Of a DNA stretch of 11,249 nt, positions 1 to 6,035 are shown in pieces. Position numbers and translations under genes: made by a program. The stretch lies in contig JAHDBO010000044.1 of NCBI GenBank assembly GCA_020630355.1, positions 1-11,249 on the forward strand, in the 5' to 3' direction. This DNA is from Saprospiraceae bacterium (lineage in GTDB: Bacteria; Bacteroidota; Bacteroidia; Chitinophagales; Saprospiraceae). Positions within the stretch are counted from its first letter, which is position 1. Each line of letters opens with the position of its first letter. The notes beneath the pieces were generated by a model, which had not been told where the DNA came from, searched no databases, and saw only the letters and a program-made list of their open reading frames with translations.

Positions 1-20
1 CCTGCGCAGGCAGGCGCCTC
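1..20. repeat. GC-rich palindrome cut by the window edge
   Basis: Bases 1-10 (CCTGCGCAGG) are a perfect palindrome, and bases 12-19 (AGGCGCCT) are a second one directly after it. The block is far more GC-rich than the AT-rich leader that follows. The pattern looks like the centre and right half of a longer inverted repeat whose left arm lies before the window. It could be a terminator stem of the preceding gene or a copy of an interspersed palindromic repeat. I cannot choose between these from one truncated copy. Confidence 0.4.
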
Positions 21-93
21 TCTGATAGCTCGCTTCCATTGCGTTTTATACAACTTGAATTAAATACTAATTACTGAAATTTATTAGAAAGTC

Positions 94-1530
94 ATGCCTT
101 ACGAAATTGTTATTGGACTGGAAATCCACGTACAACTCAACACCTTGAGTAAAGCTTTTTGTGCGGACGATGCCAGTTATGGCGGAGAGCCTAATACACA
201 TATAAGCGTGGTTTCTTTGGGGCATCCTGGTACTTTACCTTTGCCCAATAAAAAGCAGATTGAATATGCGACTCGCCTAGGTTTAGCAATGGGCTGTACG
301 ATTAATCAAAGTAATTTTTTCGACCGTAAAAATTACTTCTACGCTGATTTGCCGAAAGGCTATCAAATCACACAGGATAAGCAGCCGATTTGTATCGGCG
401 GTGGTGTGACAATTAAAACGGATGAAGGCGAAAAAATGATTCGACTCACCCGTATCCACATGGAAGAAGATGCGGGAAAATCGATTCATGATTTATCGCC
501 GAGCCAATCTTTCCTTGATTTCAACAGGGCTGGCGTGCCGCTCTTGGAAATCGTAACAGAACCCGATTTGCGCTCAGCAGATGAAGCCTATGCTTTGCTA
601 ACAGAAATCCGTCGATTGATACAGTGGGTGGGTGTTTCGGATGGGAATATGGAAGAGGGCTCTATGCGCTGCGACTGCAATATTTCGATACGCCCACTAG
701 GACAGAAAGAATACGGCACACGCTGTGAAATCAAGAATGTAAACTCGATTCGGAACGCCAAACGAGCGATTGAATACGAAGCAAATCGACAAATAAATCT
801 CCTAGAGTCGGGTGGGGAAGTAGTGCAACAGACCCGCTCTTATGATGCGGTGAATAATCATACCAATATCATTTTGAGAGATAAAGAAGATGCGCATGAT
901 TACCGCTATTTCCCTGAGCCAGATATTCCACCTATTGTGATTGGCGATGAGGAACTAGAGGCTATTCGGGCGAACTTGCCAAAACTTCCGAAAGATCTAT
1001 TCGCTCGGTTTACCACAGATATGGGCTTGTCTGATTATGATGCAGATATTTTGACTTCGGATAAGGCAACCGCAGATTTGTTTCTGGCTTTAAGCCAAAA
1101 AAATAAAAATTATAAAGCTGCTGCTAACTTAATTATCAATCCGATTCGCTCTTATTTGAATGAAAAAGGCTGGGAAAGCAATCAATTGGATATTTCTGTT
1201 GAAAAGTTGCAGTCTTTTATAGAATTGATAGAAAGCAATAAAGTGAGTGCAGCGATAGCATACCAGAGGATTTTCCCCGAGTTACCCCTTCAAAAAGATA
1301 AGACACCGTTGCAAATCGCTGAGGGGCTGGGCCTGATTCAGAATGCAGACGAGGATTTCTTAGTAACGATTGTCGAAGCCGTGATAGCGAAATACCCAGA
1401 TAAGGTTGCCATTTACCGCAAAGGTAAAAAAGGACTGCTTGGCTTTTTTATGGGAGAAGTAATGAAAGCTTCAAAAGGTAAGGCAGAACCCAAAGCAACG
1501 AATCAATTACTAAGAGAGAAGCTAGGATAA
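94..1530 (+). CDS. gatB: Aspartyl/glutamyl-tRNA(Asn/Gln) amidotransferase subunit B
   Basis: GatB is the tRNA-binding and kinase-like subunit of the GatCAB amidotransferase. The complex converts misacylated Glu-tRNA(Gln) and/or Asp-tRNA(Asn) to Gln-tRNA and Asn-tRNA in the cytoplasm. The 478 residues match the usual family length. Recognised family blocks are GLEIHVQL (8-15, with the active-site Glu10 and His12), DRKNYFYADLPKGYQI (77-92), HMEEDAGKS (122-130), DFNRAGVPLLEIVTEPD, EEGSMRCDCNIS, EIKNVNS and DYRYFPEPDIPP. The C-terminal GatB/YqeY tail ends GFFMGEVMKASKGKA...NQLLREKLG. The zinc-type cysteines seen in some GatB proteins are mostly absent (Cys23 is kept, Ser38 and Ser41 stand in the CxxC position), as is also the case in other functional GatB proteins. 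The ATG lies at the start of the conserved domain with an A-rich leader and no Shine-Dalgarno. The DinB-family gene follows after 7 bases, probably in the same transcript. gatA and gatC are not in the window. Confidence 0.97.
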   Translation: MPYEIVIGLEIHVQLNTLSKAFCADDASYGGEPNTHISVVSLGHPGTLPLPNKKQIEYATRLGLAMGCTINQSNFFDRKNYFYADLPKGYQITQDKQPICIGGGVTIKTDEGEKMIRLTRIHMEEDAGKSIHDLSPSQSFLDFNRAGVPLLEIVTEPDLRSADEAYALLTEIRRLIQWVGVSDGNMEEGSMRCDCNISIRPLGQKEYGTRCEIKNVNSIRNAKRAIEYEANRQINLLESGGEVVQQTRSYDAVNNHTNIILRDKEDAHDYRYFPEPDIPPIVIGDEELEAIRANLPKLPKDLFARFTTDMGLSDYDADILTSDKATADLFLALSQKNKNYKAAANLIINPIRSYLNEKGWESNQLDISVEKLQSFIELIESNKVSAAIAYQRIFPELPLQKDKTPLQIAEGLGLIQNADEDFLVTIVEAVIAKYPDKVAIYRKGKKGLLGFFMGEVMKASKGKAEPKATNQLLREKLG

Positions 1531-1537
1531 AAACCGT

Positions 1538-2041
1538 ATGAATTACCAACAAAGAATTATAGCAATCATTGGGATTGCGGTGAAGTCGATTAGGACAATG
1601 GATAAGGCATCATTTGATGTGAAGTTGTCAGAAGCAAAATGGTCTAAAAAAGAACTATTAGGACATTTGATAGATTCGGCTTATAACAACCATCAACGCT
1701 TTTTGAGGGCAGGTAGTAAAAGTAATCTGATATTTGAGGGCTACGACCAGGACGAGTGGGTGCGTTTGAATAATTATCAAGCTAGAACGCTAGATGATGT
1801 ACTAGCGACTTGGATTACAGCGAATCAGCATTTATGCCTTCTATTGGAAAATTTGCCAATCGAATCGCTAGAACGTACGACCGCCGAGCATAATTTTCAT
1901 GTCATCGGTATGAACAGGCCCGAAGCAGGAAGCCCTAGTTCCTTGTCTTACTTGATTTGGGATTATATTTTTCATTTAGAATATCACTTGGCGCAGATTA
2001 TTCCAGATTATCAATCGTTAAACTTGCCATTTAAGGTTTGA
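1538..2041 (+). CDS. DinB-family (DinB_2-like) putative metal-binding protein
   Basis: A 167-residue helical protein of the DinB/YfiT superfamily, a four-helix-bundle fold that usually binds a divalent metal through three histidines. The expected triad is visible: His43 in the WSKKELLGHLIDSAYNNHQRF block, and His146 and His150 in the C-terminal HLEYH motif. Characterised family members include thiol-dependent S-transferases, but most DinB_2 proteins have no known substrate, so I assign no reaction. No signal peptide or membrane segment is seen, so it is probably cytoplasmic. It starts 7 bases after the gatB stop and is probably cotranscribed, though nothing links it to tRNA amidation. Its last codons and stop overlap the 3' end of the opposing SPOR-like gene by 11 bases. 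Confidence 0.85.
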   Translation: MNYQQRIIAIIGIAVKSIRTMDKASFDVKLSEAKWSKKELLGHLIDSAYNNHQRFLRAGSKSNLIFEGYDQDEWVRLNNYQARTLDDVLATWITANQHLCLLLENLPIESLERTTAEHNFHVIGMNRPEAGSPSSLSYLIWDYIFHLEYHLAQIIPDYQSLNLPFKV

Positions 2042-2594
2042 TTGTCCTGAACTGACGAGCAAAACCATTTTGGGCAACTGGCCCAATCCTGTCCAATATA
2101 CCTTCGTTATATTCCTTTGAATCTGTCAAGGTCGGATGGAATAAGCCCACCGAAATGCGGTAAACCCCCTTGGAGTAAGAGAAATAAAATTCCCTTTTCA
2201 AGTCTTCCTCCAAGTAGTTGAGATTGTGGGCATTTGGCGTTTTAAATGCACCGATTTGGAAGGTATGCGAGTTGTATTTTCCTGTGCTGTGCGTCAATTC
2301 AAAATCATCTTCGACAATATAAGCGGATGTATATCCTCGTTTCTTTACCTGTGCGAGTATTTTCTGAACGGTTTTTTTGCCTAGATAATTTCCGAGGTAA
2401 ACACGGGTGTTGATTTCTGCATTTTCAAAACGCACTAGCCCCAAGTCCCCAATTTTATCTAGTACATTTTTGCTGTCAAATACCTTCGAGTAAGAAACCA
2501 CTCTAATGGAGTAAACGGTGTTGAAATTATCTTGGGCTTGTAAAGCAAAAGCTGTACAAAACAAGGAAGAAAGCAGTATCGTTTTAAGTACCAT
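2031..2594 (-). CDS. Secreted protein with two SPOR-like repeats
   Basis: A 187-residue exported protein. Residues 1-21 form a signal peptide (Lys4, then a hydrophobic stretch ending ALQAQ). The rest looks like two tandem SPOR-type modules. Module one runs from YSIRVVSYSK (about 28-37) through RVYLGNYLGKKTVQKILAQVKKRGYTSAYIV. Module two runs from HTFQIGAFK (about 110-118) through VYRISVGLFHP to the RIGPVAQNGFARQF tail. SPOR domains typically bind denuded peptidoglycan glycan strands at division sites, but here the match is by pattern only and the repeats are divergent. The start codon is 3 bases from the aat stop, implying translational coupling with the clpS-aat pair. Its 3' end overlaps the DinB-family gene. 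Family assignment is moderate; export is confident. Confidence 0.72.
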   Translation of the reverse strand: MVLKTILLSSLFCTAFALQAQDNFNTVYSIRVVSYSKVFDSKNVLDKIGDLGLVRFENAEINTRVYLGNYLGKKTVQKILAQVKKRGYTSAYIVEDDFELTHSTGKYNSHTFQIGAFKTPNAHNLNYLEEDLKREFYFSYSKGVYRISVGLFHPTLTDSKEYNEGILDRIGPVAQNGFARQFRTIKP

Positions 2595-2597
2595 ATT

Positions 2598-3290
2598 TTA
2601 TAATTGAATGTGGTGCCAAGATTGAAAATCATAGGGTTCTGCTTGGTTTTCTTCTAGGATTTCTAGGAATGTTCTCCTAGGGATAGACCGAGCGCCGAGG
2701 CTTTTGAGGTGGTCGGTCTCTTGTTGGCAATCGATTAGGCGAAAGCCTTTTTCAAGCAAAAAACGAACGAGCGTAATGAAGCCTGCCTTGGAGGCATTGC
2801 TGGCTTTGCTGAACATAGATTCCCCAAAAAACACTTTTCCAATGGCTAAACCATAAAGCCCCCCGACTAAATCCTCTCCTTCCCAAACCTCTACGGAATG
2901 TGCTACGCCTTCATCATGCAAGCGGCAGTAGGCGATGTACATGTCATCTGTAATCCAAGTGCCGCCCTCTTGCCCTTTTCGTTCAGAGCATTTGCAATTT
3001 TTGATGACTTCTGCGAAGGCATGGTCAAAAGTGATGCGGAATTTTTTTTGATTGAAAATAGGGCGCATACTTTTGCTCACCTTCAAGTCTTCAGGGAAAA
3101 GTACACAACGTGGGTCGGGGCTCCACCATATAATAGGGTCGCCAGGGTTGAACCAAGGGAAGATGCCTAACTCATAAGCCAACAACAACCTAGGCGTGCT
3201 CAGGTCACCACCTATAGCAATGATTCCATCCTCATTGGCAAAATCAGGGTGCGGAAACCGAAGGTCTTCATCTAGCCAAAAGATAGGCAT
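2598..3290 (-). CDS. aat: Leucyl/phenylalanyl-tRNA--protein transferase
   Basis: Aat transfers Leu or Phe from aminoacyl-tRNA onto proteins with an N-terminal Lys or Arg, creating an N-degron for ClpS/ClpAP. The 230 residues are about family length and co-linear with E. coli Aat. Conserved blocks are IGGDLSTPRLLLAYELGIFPWF (26-47), WWSPDPRCVLFPE (55-67), GTWIT (110-114), HSVEVWEGEDLVGGLYG (131-147), GESMFSKASNASK (156-168) and LIDCQQETDHLKSLGARSIPRR. Glu157, Asp187 and Gln189 correspond to the catalytically important E. coli residues Glu156, Asp186 and Gln188. It sits 13 bases downstream of clpS and 3 bases upstream of the SPOR-like gene, so all three are probably one transcript. The ATG is fixed by the alignment, since the conserved N-terminal part begins almost at once. 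No Shine-Dalgarno is present. Confidence 0.96.
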   Translation of the reverse strand: MPIFWLDEDLRFPHPDFANEDGIIAIGGDLSTPRLLLAYELGIFPWFNPGDPIIWWSPDPRCVLFPEDLKVSKSMRPIFNQKKFRITFDHAFAEVIKNCKCSERKGQEGGTWITDDMYIAYCRLHDEGVAHSVEVWEGEDLVGGLYGLAIGKVFFGESMFSKASNASKAGFITLVRFLLEKGFRLIDCQQETDHLKSLGARSIPRRTFLEILEENQAEPYDFQSWHHIQL

Positions 3291-3303
3291 AGGGGAAGAG
3301 CGG

Positions 3304-3612
3304 CTATCGCTCTACTTTTTCTTCTTCAATAACAGCAGATAGACCCCTGTCGGTCAAAGCGTCTTTGTATGGTTTGAGCTCTTTTTGAGTCCCTGTTTTT
3401 ACGGTTGCTTTTCCTTTAAAGTGGATGATCATAGACAACTGCTCTGCCTGCTCGGAAGTGTGCTTGCAGATTTCCATAAAACATTTAATCACCCAATCGA
3501 AAGTGTTGTGGTCGTCGTTGTAGACGATAAGCATGGCACGATTACCAATGTCTTCCAATTCCTCGACTAGGAGCATCTCTTCAATCTCCGTCTGCGTCTC
3601 GTTCCAAATCAT
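3304..3612 (-). CDS. clpS: ATP-dependent Clp protease adaptor protein ClpS
   Basis: ClpS binds bulky hydrophobic N-terminal residues and delivers those proteins to the ClpA unfoldase. It has 102 residues: an acidic flexible N-terminal extension (1-24), then the ClpS core. The ligand-pocket loop is seen as YNDDHNTFDWV (31-41), containing Asn32, Asp33 and Asp34, and the pocket His64 is in IIHFKGKA. The position of the E. coli gatekeeper Met40 is Phe38 here, as far as a by-eye alignment shows. The C-terminal part (KPYKDALTDRGLSAVIEEE) fits the final helix and strand. aat follows after 13 bases, a direct functional partner. A 70-base gap separates it from the peroxiredoxin upstream, with no TAnnTTTG box visible there, so it may be cotranscribed with that gene. 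clpA is not in the window. Confidence 0.95.
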   Translation of the reverse strand: MIWNETQTEIEEMLLVEELEDIGNRAMLIVYNDDHNTFDWVIKCFMEICKHTSEQAEQLSMIIHFKGKATVKTGTQKELKPYKDALTDRGLSAVIEEEKVER

Positions 3613-3679
3613 GTGTTTAATATTTTGTAGAGGATGAAAAATGGTGATTGCTGTATCTTGAATAAAAAGAGGGGCGATT

Positions 3680-3694
3680 AGCTTAGGATAAGCT
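3680..3694 (-). other. Short inverted repeat over the peroxiredoxin stop codon
   Basis: AGCTTA-GGA-TAAGCT is a perfect 6-bp inverted repeat with a 3-base loop spanning the stop codon of the peroxiredoxin gene. In the minus-strand transcript a short T run (CTCTTTTTATT) follows about a dozen bases later. The stem is short and the T tract is not adjacent, so it is a weak or partial terminator at best. Readthrough into clpS is quite possible. Confidence 0.25.
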
Positions 3695-4153
3695 GTTCAA
3701 AGTGTCTTTGACCGCATCAAAGTTAGGAAGCTCGCCTGCATTGTCCAGAACTTCGGCATAACGGATGGTTCCTTCTTTGTCGATGACGAAAGCAGAACGT
3801 TTTGAAACACCTTTCATGCCCAAAACAAAATCTTCATACAAAGCGTCATAAGCGTTCGAAGCCTCTTTGTTGAAATCAGATAGTAAGGGGAAGTTTAGTT
3901 TTTGTTCTTCTTTGAATTTTTCTAAAGTAAAAAGAGAATCTACTGAAATAGCTAATATCTGAGCATCTAATCCGCTGTAATAAGCGATGTCATCTCTCAT
4001 GGAGCAGAGTTCGGTCGTACAAACCCCTGTAAAAGCTAATGGGAAAAATAATACTACAACGTTTTTGCCTCGATAATCAGAAAGAGCAACTTCTTTTTTA
4101 TCTGAATCGTATAATTTGAAATCTGGAGCCTGATCGCCTACTTTTAATGCCAT
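3683..4153 (-). CDS. Peroxiredoxin (AhpC/TSA family, AhpE/BCP-like)
   Basis: A cytoplasmic thioredoxin-fold peroxidase that reduces hydrogen peroxide or organic hydroperoxides. It has 156 residues and no signal peptide. The active-site block FFPLAFTGVCTTELCSMRD contains Thr42 and the peroxidatic Cys45, and the catalytic Arg is expected in SKRSAFVIDKEG. Only two cysteines exist, Cys45 and Cys50. The PLAFTGVC wording is AhpE-like, while the C-x4-C spacing is that of BCP/PrxQ enzymes that form an intramolecular disulfide. It is therefore either an atypical 2-Cys enzyme or a 1-Cys enzyme with an extra cysteine. The ATG lies directly before the conserved KVGDQAPDF start of the domain. A TATCTTTG box lies 35 bases upstream. 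It is divergent from the histidine kinase and in line with clpS-aat. Confidence 0.92.
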   Translation of the reverse strand: MALKVGDQAPDFKLYDSDKKEVALSDYRGKNVVVLFFPLAFTGVCTTELCSMRDDIAYYSGLDAQILAISVDSLFTLEKFKEEQKLNFPLLSDFNKEASNAYDALYEDFVLGMKGVSKRSAFVIDKEGTIRYAEVLDNAGELPNFDAVKDTLNSLS

Positions 4154-4187
4154 TGGGTGAAATATTGTCGATTATGTAATGTGGCTA

Positions 4188-4195
4188 CAAAGATA
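4188..4195 (-). promoter_or_regulatory. Bacteroidota-type -7 box for the peroxiredoxin gene
   Basis: On the minus strand this reads TATCTTTG, matching the TAnnTTTG -7 consensus. It is 34 bases before the peroxiredoxin ATG, giving a leader of roughly 25-30 bases. No TTG element is seen 17-23 bases further upstream, so the call rests on one element. Confidence 0.4.
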
Positions 4196-4276
4196 AGGAT
4201 TTTAAGGGGGATAGGCTAGGGGAGATGTGAAAAGAAATTTTGACATGGAAAATAGTCGCTTTATCACTAAAAAAGT

Positions 4277-4304
4277 GCCGCTCTCGGCGTTTAATATATA
4301 TTTG
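4277..4304 (+). promoter_or_regulatory. -7 box and upstream inverted repeat before the histidine kinase
   Basis: TATATTTG at 4297-4304 matches TAnnTTTG and is 39 bases before the kinase ATG. Just upstream, GCCG-CTCT-CGGC (4277-4288) is a small perfect inverted repeat placed where a regulator could touch the -33 to -7 spacer. No TTG-type -33 element is seen at the right distance. The box is plausible; the operator reading is speculative. Confidence 0.38.
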
Positions 4305-4343
4305 TGTCCATTCTAGATGGTTAACCAGTATTTAAGTATCTAA

Positions 4344-5333
4344 ATGTTAGAATACCTCAAAAAAATCCTTTATAATCCTTGGTTGCTCAATCCTATTATT
4401 TTGGTTTTTGCATTGGGATTGCTTTGGCTTATAGCAGAGGAGGGAGAAGGCGACCCTAGCCTCACCATTTTTATCTGGTTTTCTTTTCCGTTTATTTTTT
4501 ACCTTACTTTCCCTATCCTCGCCAATGCATTTTGGATTTTACCCAAATTTCTTTACAAAAGAAAGTGGAAACAGTTCGTCTTGTTGTATCTTACCAATAT
4601 CAGTTTTTGGGCATTCATTGGCTTATTGTTCAAGGATTGGATAGGTTACAGTAAGAATATGTACTGGAAACAGTGGATCTATCTTTTTGGCGTCATGCTC
4701 GTGGCAACGGGTTTTAAAATCGCCAAGGATATTGTACTGCTTAGAGTGAAATCCCAGCAAGCCGAATTGGATACGCTCAAGGCACAGCTTCAGCCACACT
4801 TCTTTTTCAATACACTGAATAACCTTTATGGTTTAGCGGTCATCAAATCGGATAAACTCCCTGGTCTGATGCTGAAATTATCAGACCTGATGCGCTACAG
4901 TTTGTATCATACCCAGCACGATTGGGTGTCTCTGTCGAAAGAAATGGAGTACCTGAAAAATTATATAGAGTTAGAAAAAATCCGCTTGAGCGGAAAAATG
5001 TCGGTACAATTGTCGGAAGAAGGTATCTTTGAAGATAAGCAAATACCGCCTTTGTTATTGTTGTGCCCTATTGAAAATGCGTTTAAACATGCTGTGCCGA
5101 ATCGGCAAAAGGATACGATTTCGATTAATATTTCCCGAAAGGAAAACGAATTGAAACTGAAAGTGGAAAACCCGGTTAGACTCAACGGAATCAAGGATGT
5201 AGAAGATAAAGAGGGGGGGATTGGCCTGGTAAACCTCAGAAAAAGATTGGCTTTAAGTTATCCCAATAAGCACCATATCAATTATGGTGTAGAAGATAAT
5301 AATTATGTGTTTAAGATGTCCGTAGCCCTGTAA
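4344..5333 (+). CDS. LytS/YehU-type membrane sensor histidine kinase
   Basis: A 329-residue inner-membrane sensor kinase of the His_kinase (PF06580) type common in Bacteroidota. Four hydrophobic segments lie at about 16-31, 40-66, 77-97 and 109-132 and form a compact sensor with no extracytoplasmic domain of any size. A short coiled linker (KSQQAELDTLKAQL) leads to the phospho-acceptor block LQPHFFFNTLNNL with His152. The ATP-binding part shows the N box ENAFKHA (244-250), a VENPV strand (274-278) and the G box GGIGLVNLRKRL (291-302). This class normally phosphorylates a LytTR-family response regulator encoded next door; none is present here, so its partner must be elsewhere. The gene stands alone, divergent from the peroxiredoxin and convergent with the LRR gene. 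The signal it senses cannot be told from sequence. Confidence 0.93.
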   Translation: MLEYLKKILYNPWLLNPIILVFALGLLWLIAEEGEGDPSLTIFIWFSFPFIFYLTFPILANAFWILPKFLYKRKWKQFVLLYLTNISFWAFIGLLFKDWIGYSKNMYWKQWIYLFGVMLVATGFKIAKDIVLLRVKSQQAELDTLKAQLQPHFFFNTLNNLYGLAVIKSDKLPGLMLKLSDLMRYSLYHTQHDWVSLSKEMEYLKNYIELEKIRLSGKMSVQLSEEGIFEDKQIPPLLLLCPIENAFKHAVPNRQKDTISINISRKENELKLKVENPVRLNGIKDVEDKEGGIGLVNLRKRLALSYPNKHHINYGVEDNNYVFKMSVAL

Positions 5334-5365
5334 ACGCCCACGAGCCTGATGAACTCATGGGCGTT
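5333..5365. terminator. Shared hairpin between convergent kinase and LRR genes
   Basis: Twelve-base arms (5333-5344 and 5354-5365) flank a 9-base loop. The left arm starts on the last base of the kinase stop codon, and the hairpin is 16 bases past the LRR stop. The single imperfect pair is C/A in plus-strand RNA but G-U in minus-strand RNA, so the stem is fully paired only in the LRR transcript. Neither side has a T tract, so it may be a 3' stabiliser or a non-canonical terminator rather than a classic intrinsic one. Confidence 0.6.
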
Positions 5366-5381
5366 AGGGGCACTGGATATT

Positions 5382-5921
5382 TTATAGTACAACCGAACAG
5401 CCGGCAGGTAAAGTCTTTTTGATATTTGGCAATTCTCCTTTTGGAATCTTTGTTCCCGAAATATAAAGCGTATTCAGATAATTCAATTGGTCAATAGAAG
5501 CAGGTAGCTTGCTAATTGGCGTTGATTGCAAATCCAAATATTCCAAGTTAGGGAACTTCTCAAAAGTATTTTCTGGCATTTCCACAAAGTTGAGCCCTCC
5601 TAGGAACAGGGTTCTCAAGTTCGAGAATTGATAAGTAATCGTGGGGAATGGATAAGGCTCTGCAATAGGAGGAGAAATGACATAAAGATTGAAAACCTCT
5701 TTGGCGTCCACTGCTACTTCTTCTTTGGCGAATTCCGCTCCATTCCGCTTGTAAAGAATCAAGTTGACCGTGCCGTCATCGTTGGGGGCATTGGGCAAAC
5801 TGATGTCGATATAATAATTGATTTCGTTGGCTGGTGGTGGGAGAAATTGAGCCTTTTTTTGTGCAATGGCATTGTAGCTAATAAATGCTAGAACTAAAGT
5901 AAAGAATACAGAACGTTTCAT
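5382..5921 (-). CDS. Secreted leucine-rich-repeat protein
   Basis: A small exported protein of unknown role, 179 residues from the ATG chosen here. Residues 1-21 are a clear signal peptide (MKRS, hydrophobic core, ending NAIAQ). Residues 30-98 are a beta-rich segment with no family I recognise. About three leucine-rich repeats follow: NLRTLFLGGLNFVEMPENTF (101-120), FPNLEYLDLQSTPISKLPASI (123-143) and LNYLNTLYISGTKI (147-159). A cap follows and ends LPAGCSVVL, a common ending of bacterial LRR proteins. LRRs usually mediate protein contacts. The frame is open to a TTG at 5942, but that TTG lies inside a TATATTTG promoter box and would put seven residues before the signal peptide, so the ATG at 5921 is preferred. 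It is alone downstream of the VanW-family gene, with a 114-base gap. Confidence 0.8.
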   Translation of the reverse strand: MKRSVFFTLVLAFISYNAIAQKKAQFLPPPANEINYYIDISLPNAPNDDGTVNLILYKRNGAEFAKEEVAVDAKEVFNLYVISPPIAEPYPFPTITYQFSNLRTLFLGGLNFVEMPENTFEKFPNLEYLDLQSTPISKLPASIDQLNYLNTLYISGTKIPKGELPNIKKTLPAGCSVVL

Positions 5922-5939
5922 GATTGAGTTTTTTTTATG

Positions 5940-5970
5940 CAAATATATTAGAATCGAGTCTACTGGACTC
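5940..5970 (-). promoter_or_regulatory. -7 box and small inverted repeat before the LRR gene
   Basis: On the minus strand 5947-5940 reads TATATTTG, a match to TAnnTTTG placed 18 bases before the preferred ATG. Upstream, GAGTC-TACTG-GACTC (5956-5970) is a perfect 5-bp inverted repeat that would lie between the -33 and -7 positions. The box supports both transcription from here and the shorter start. The inverted repeat could be an operator, but it is short enough to be chance. Confidence 0.4.
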
Positions 5971-6035
5971 AGATTTGATTGAAATTTAGGAAAACGCGCT
6001 TAAATGGAGCTTTTTAAAGATGAATTGTGCAGGGT

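Noticed and set aside
94..1530. Loss of zinc cysteines in GatB as a sign of altered function
   Set aside because: Other functional GatB proteins also lack these cysteines, while Glu10, His12 and the HMEEDAGKS block are kept.
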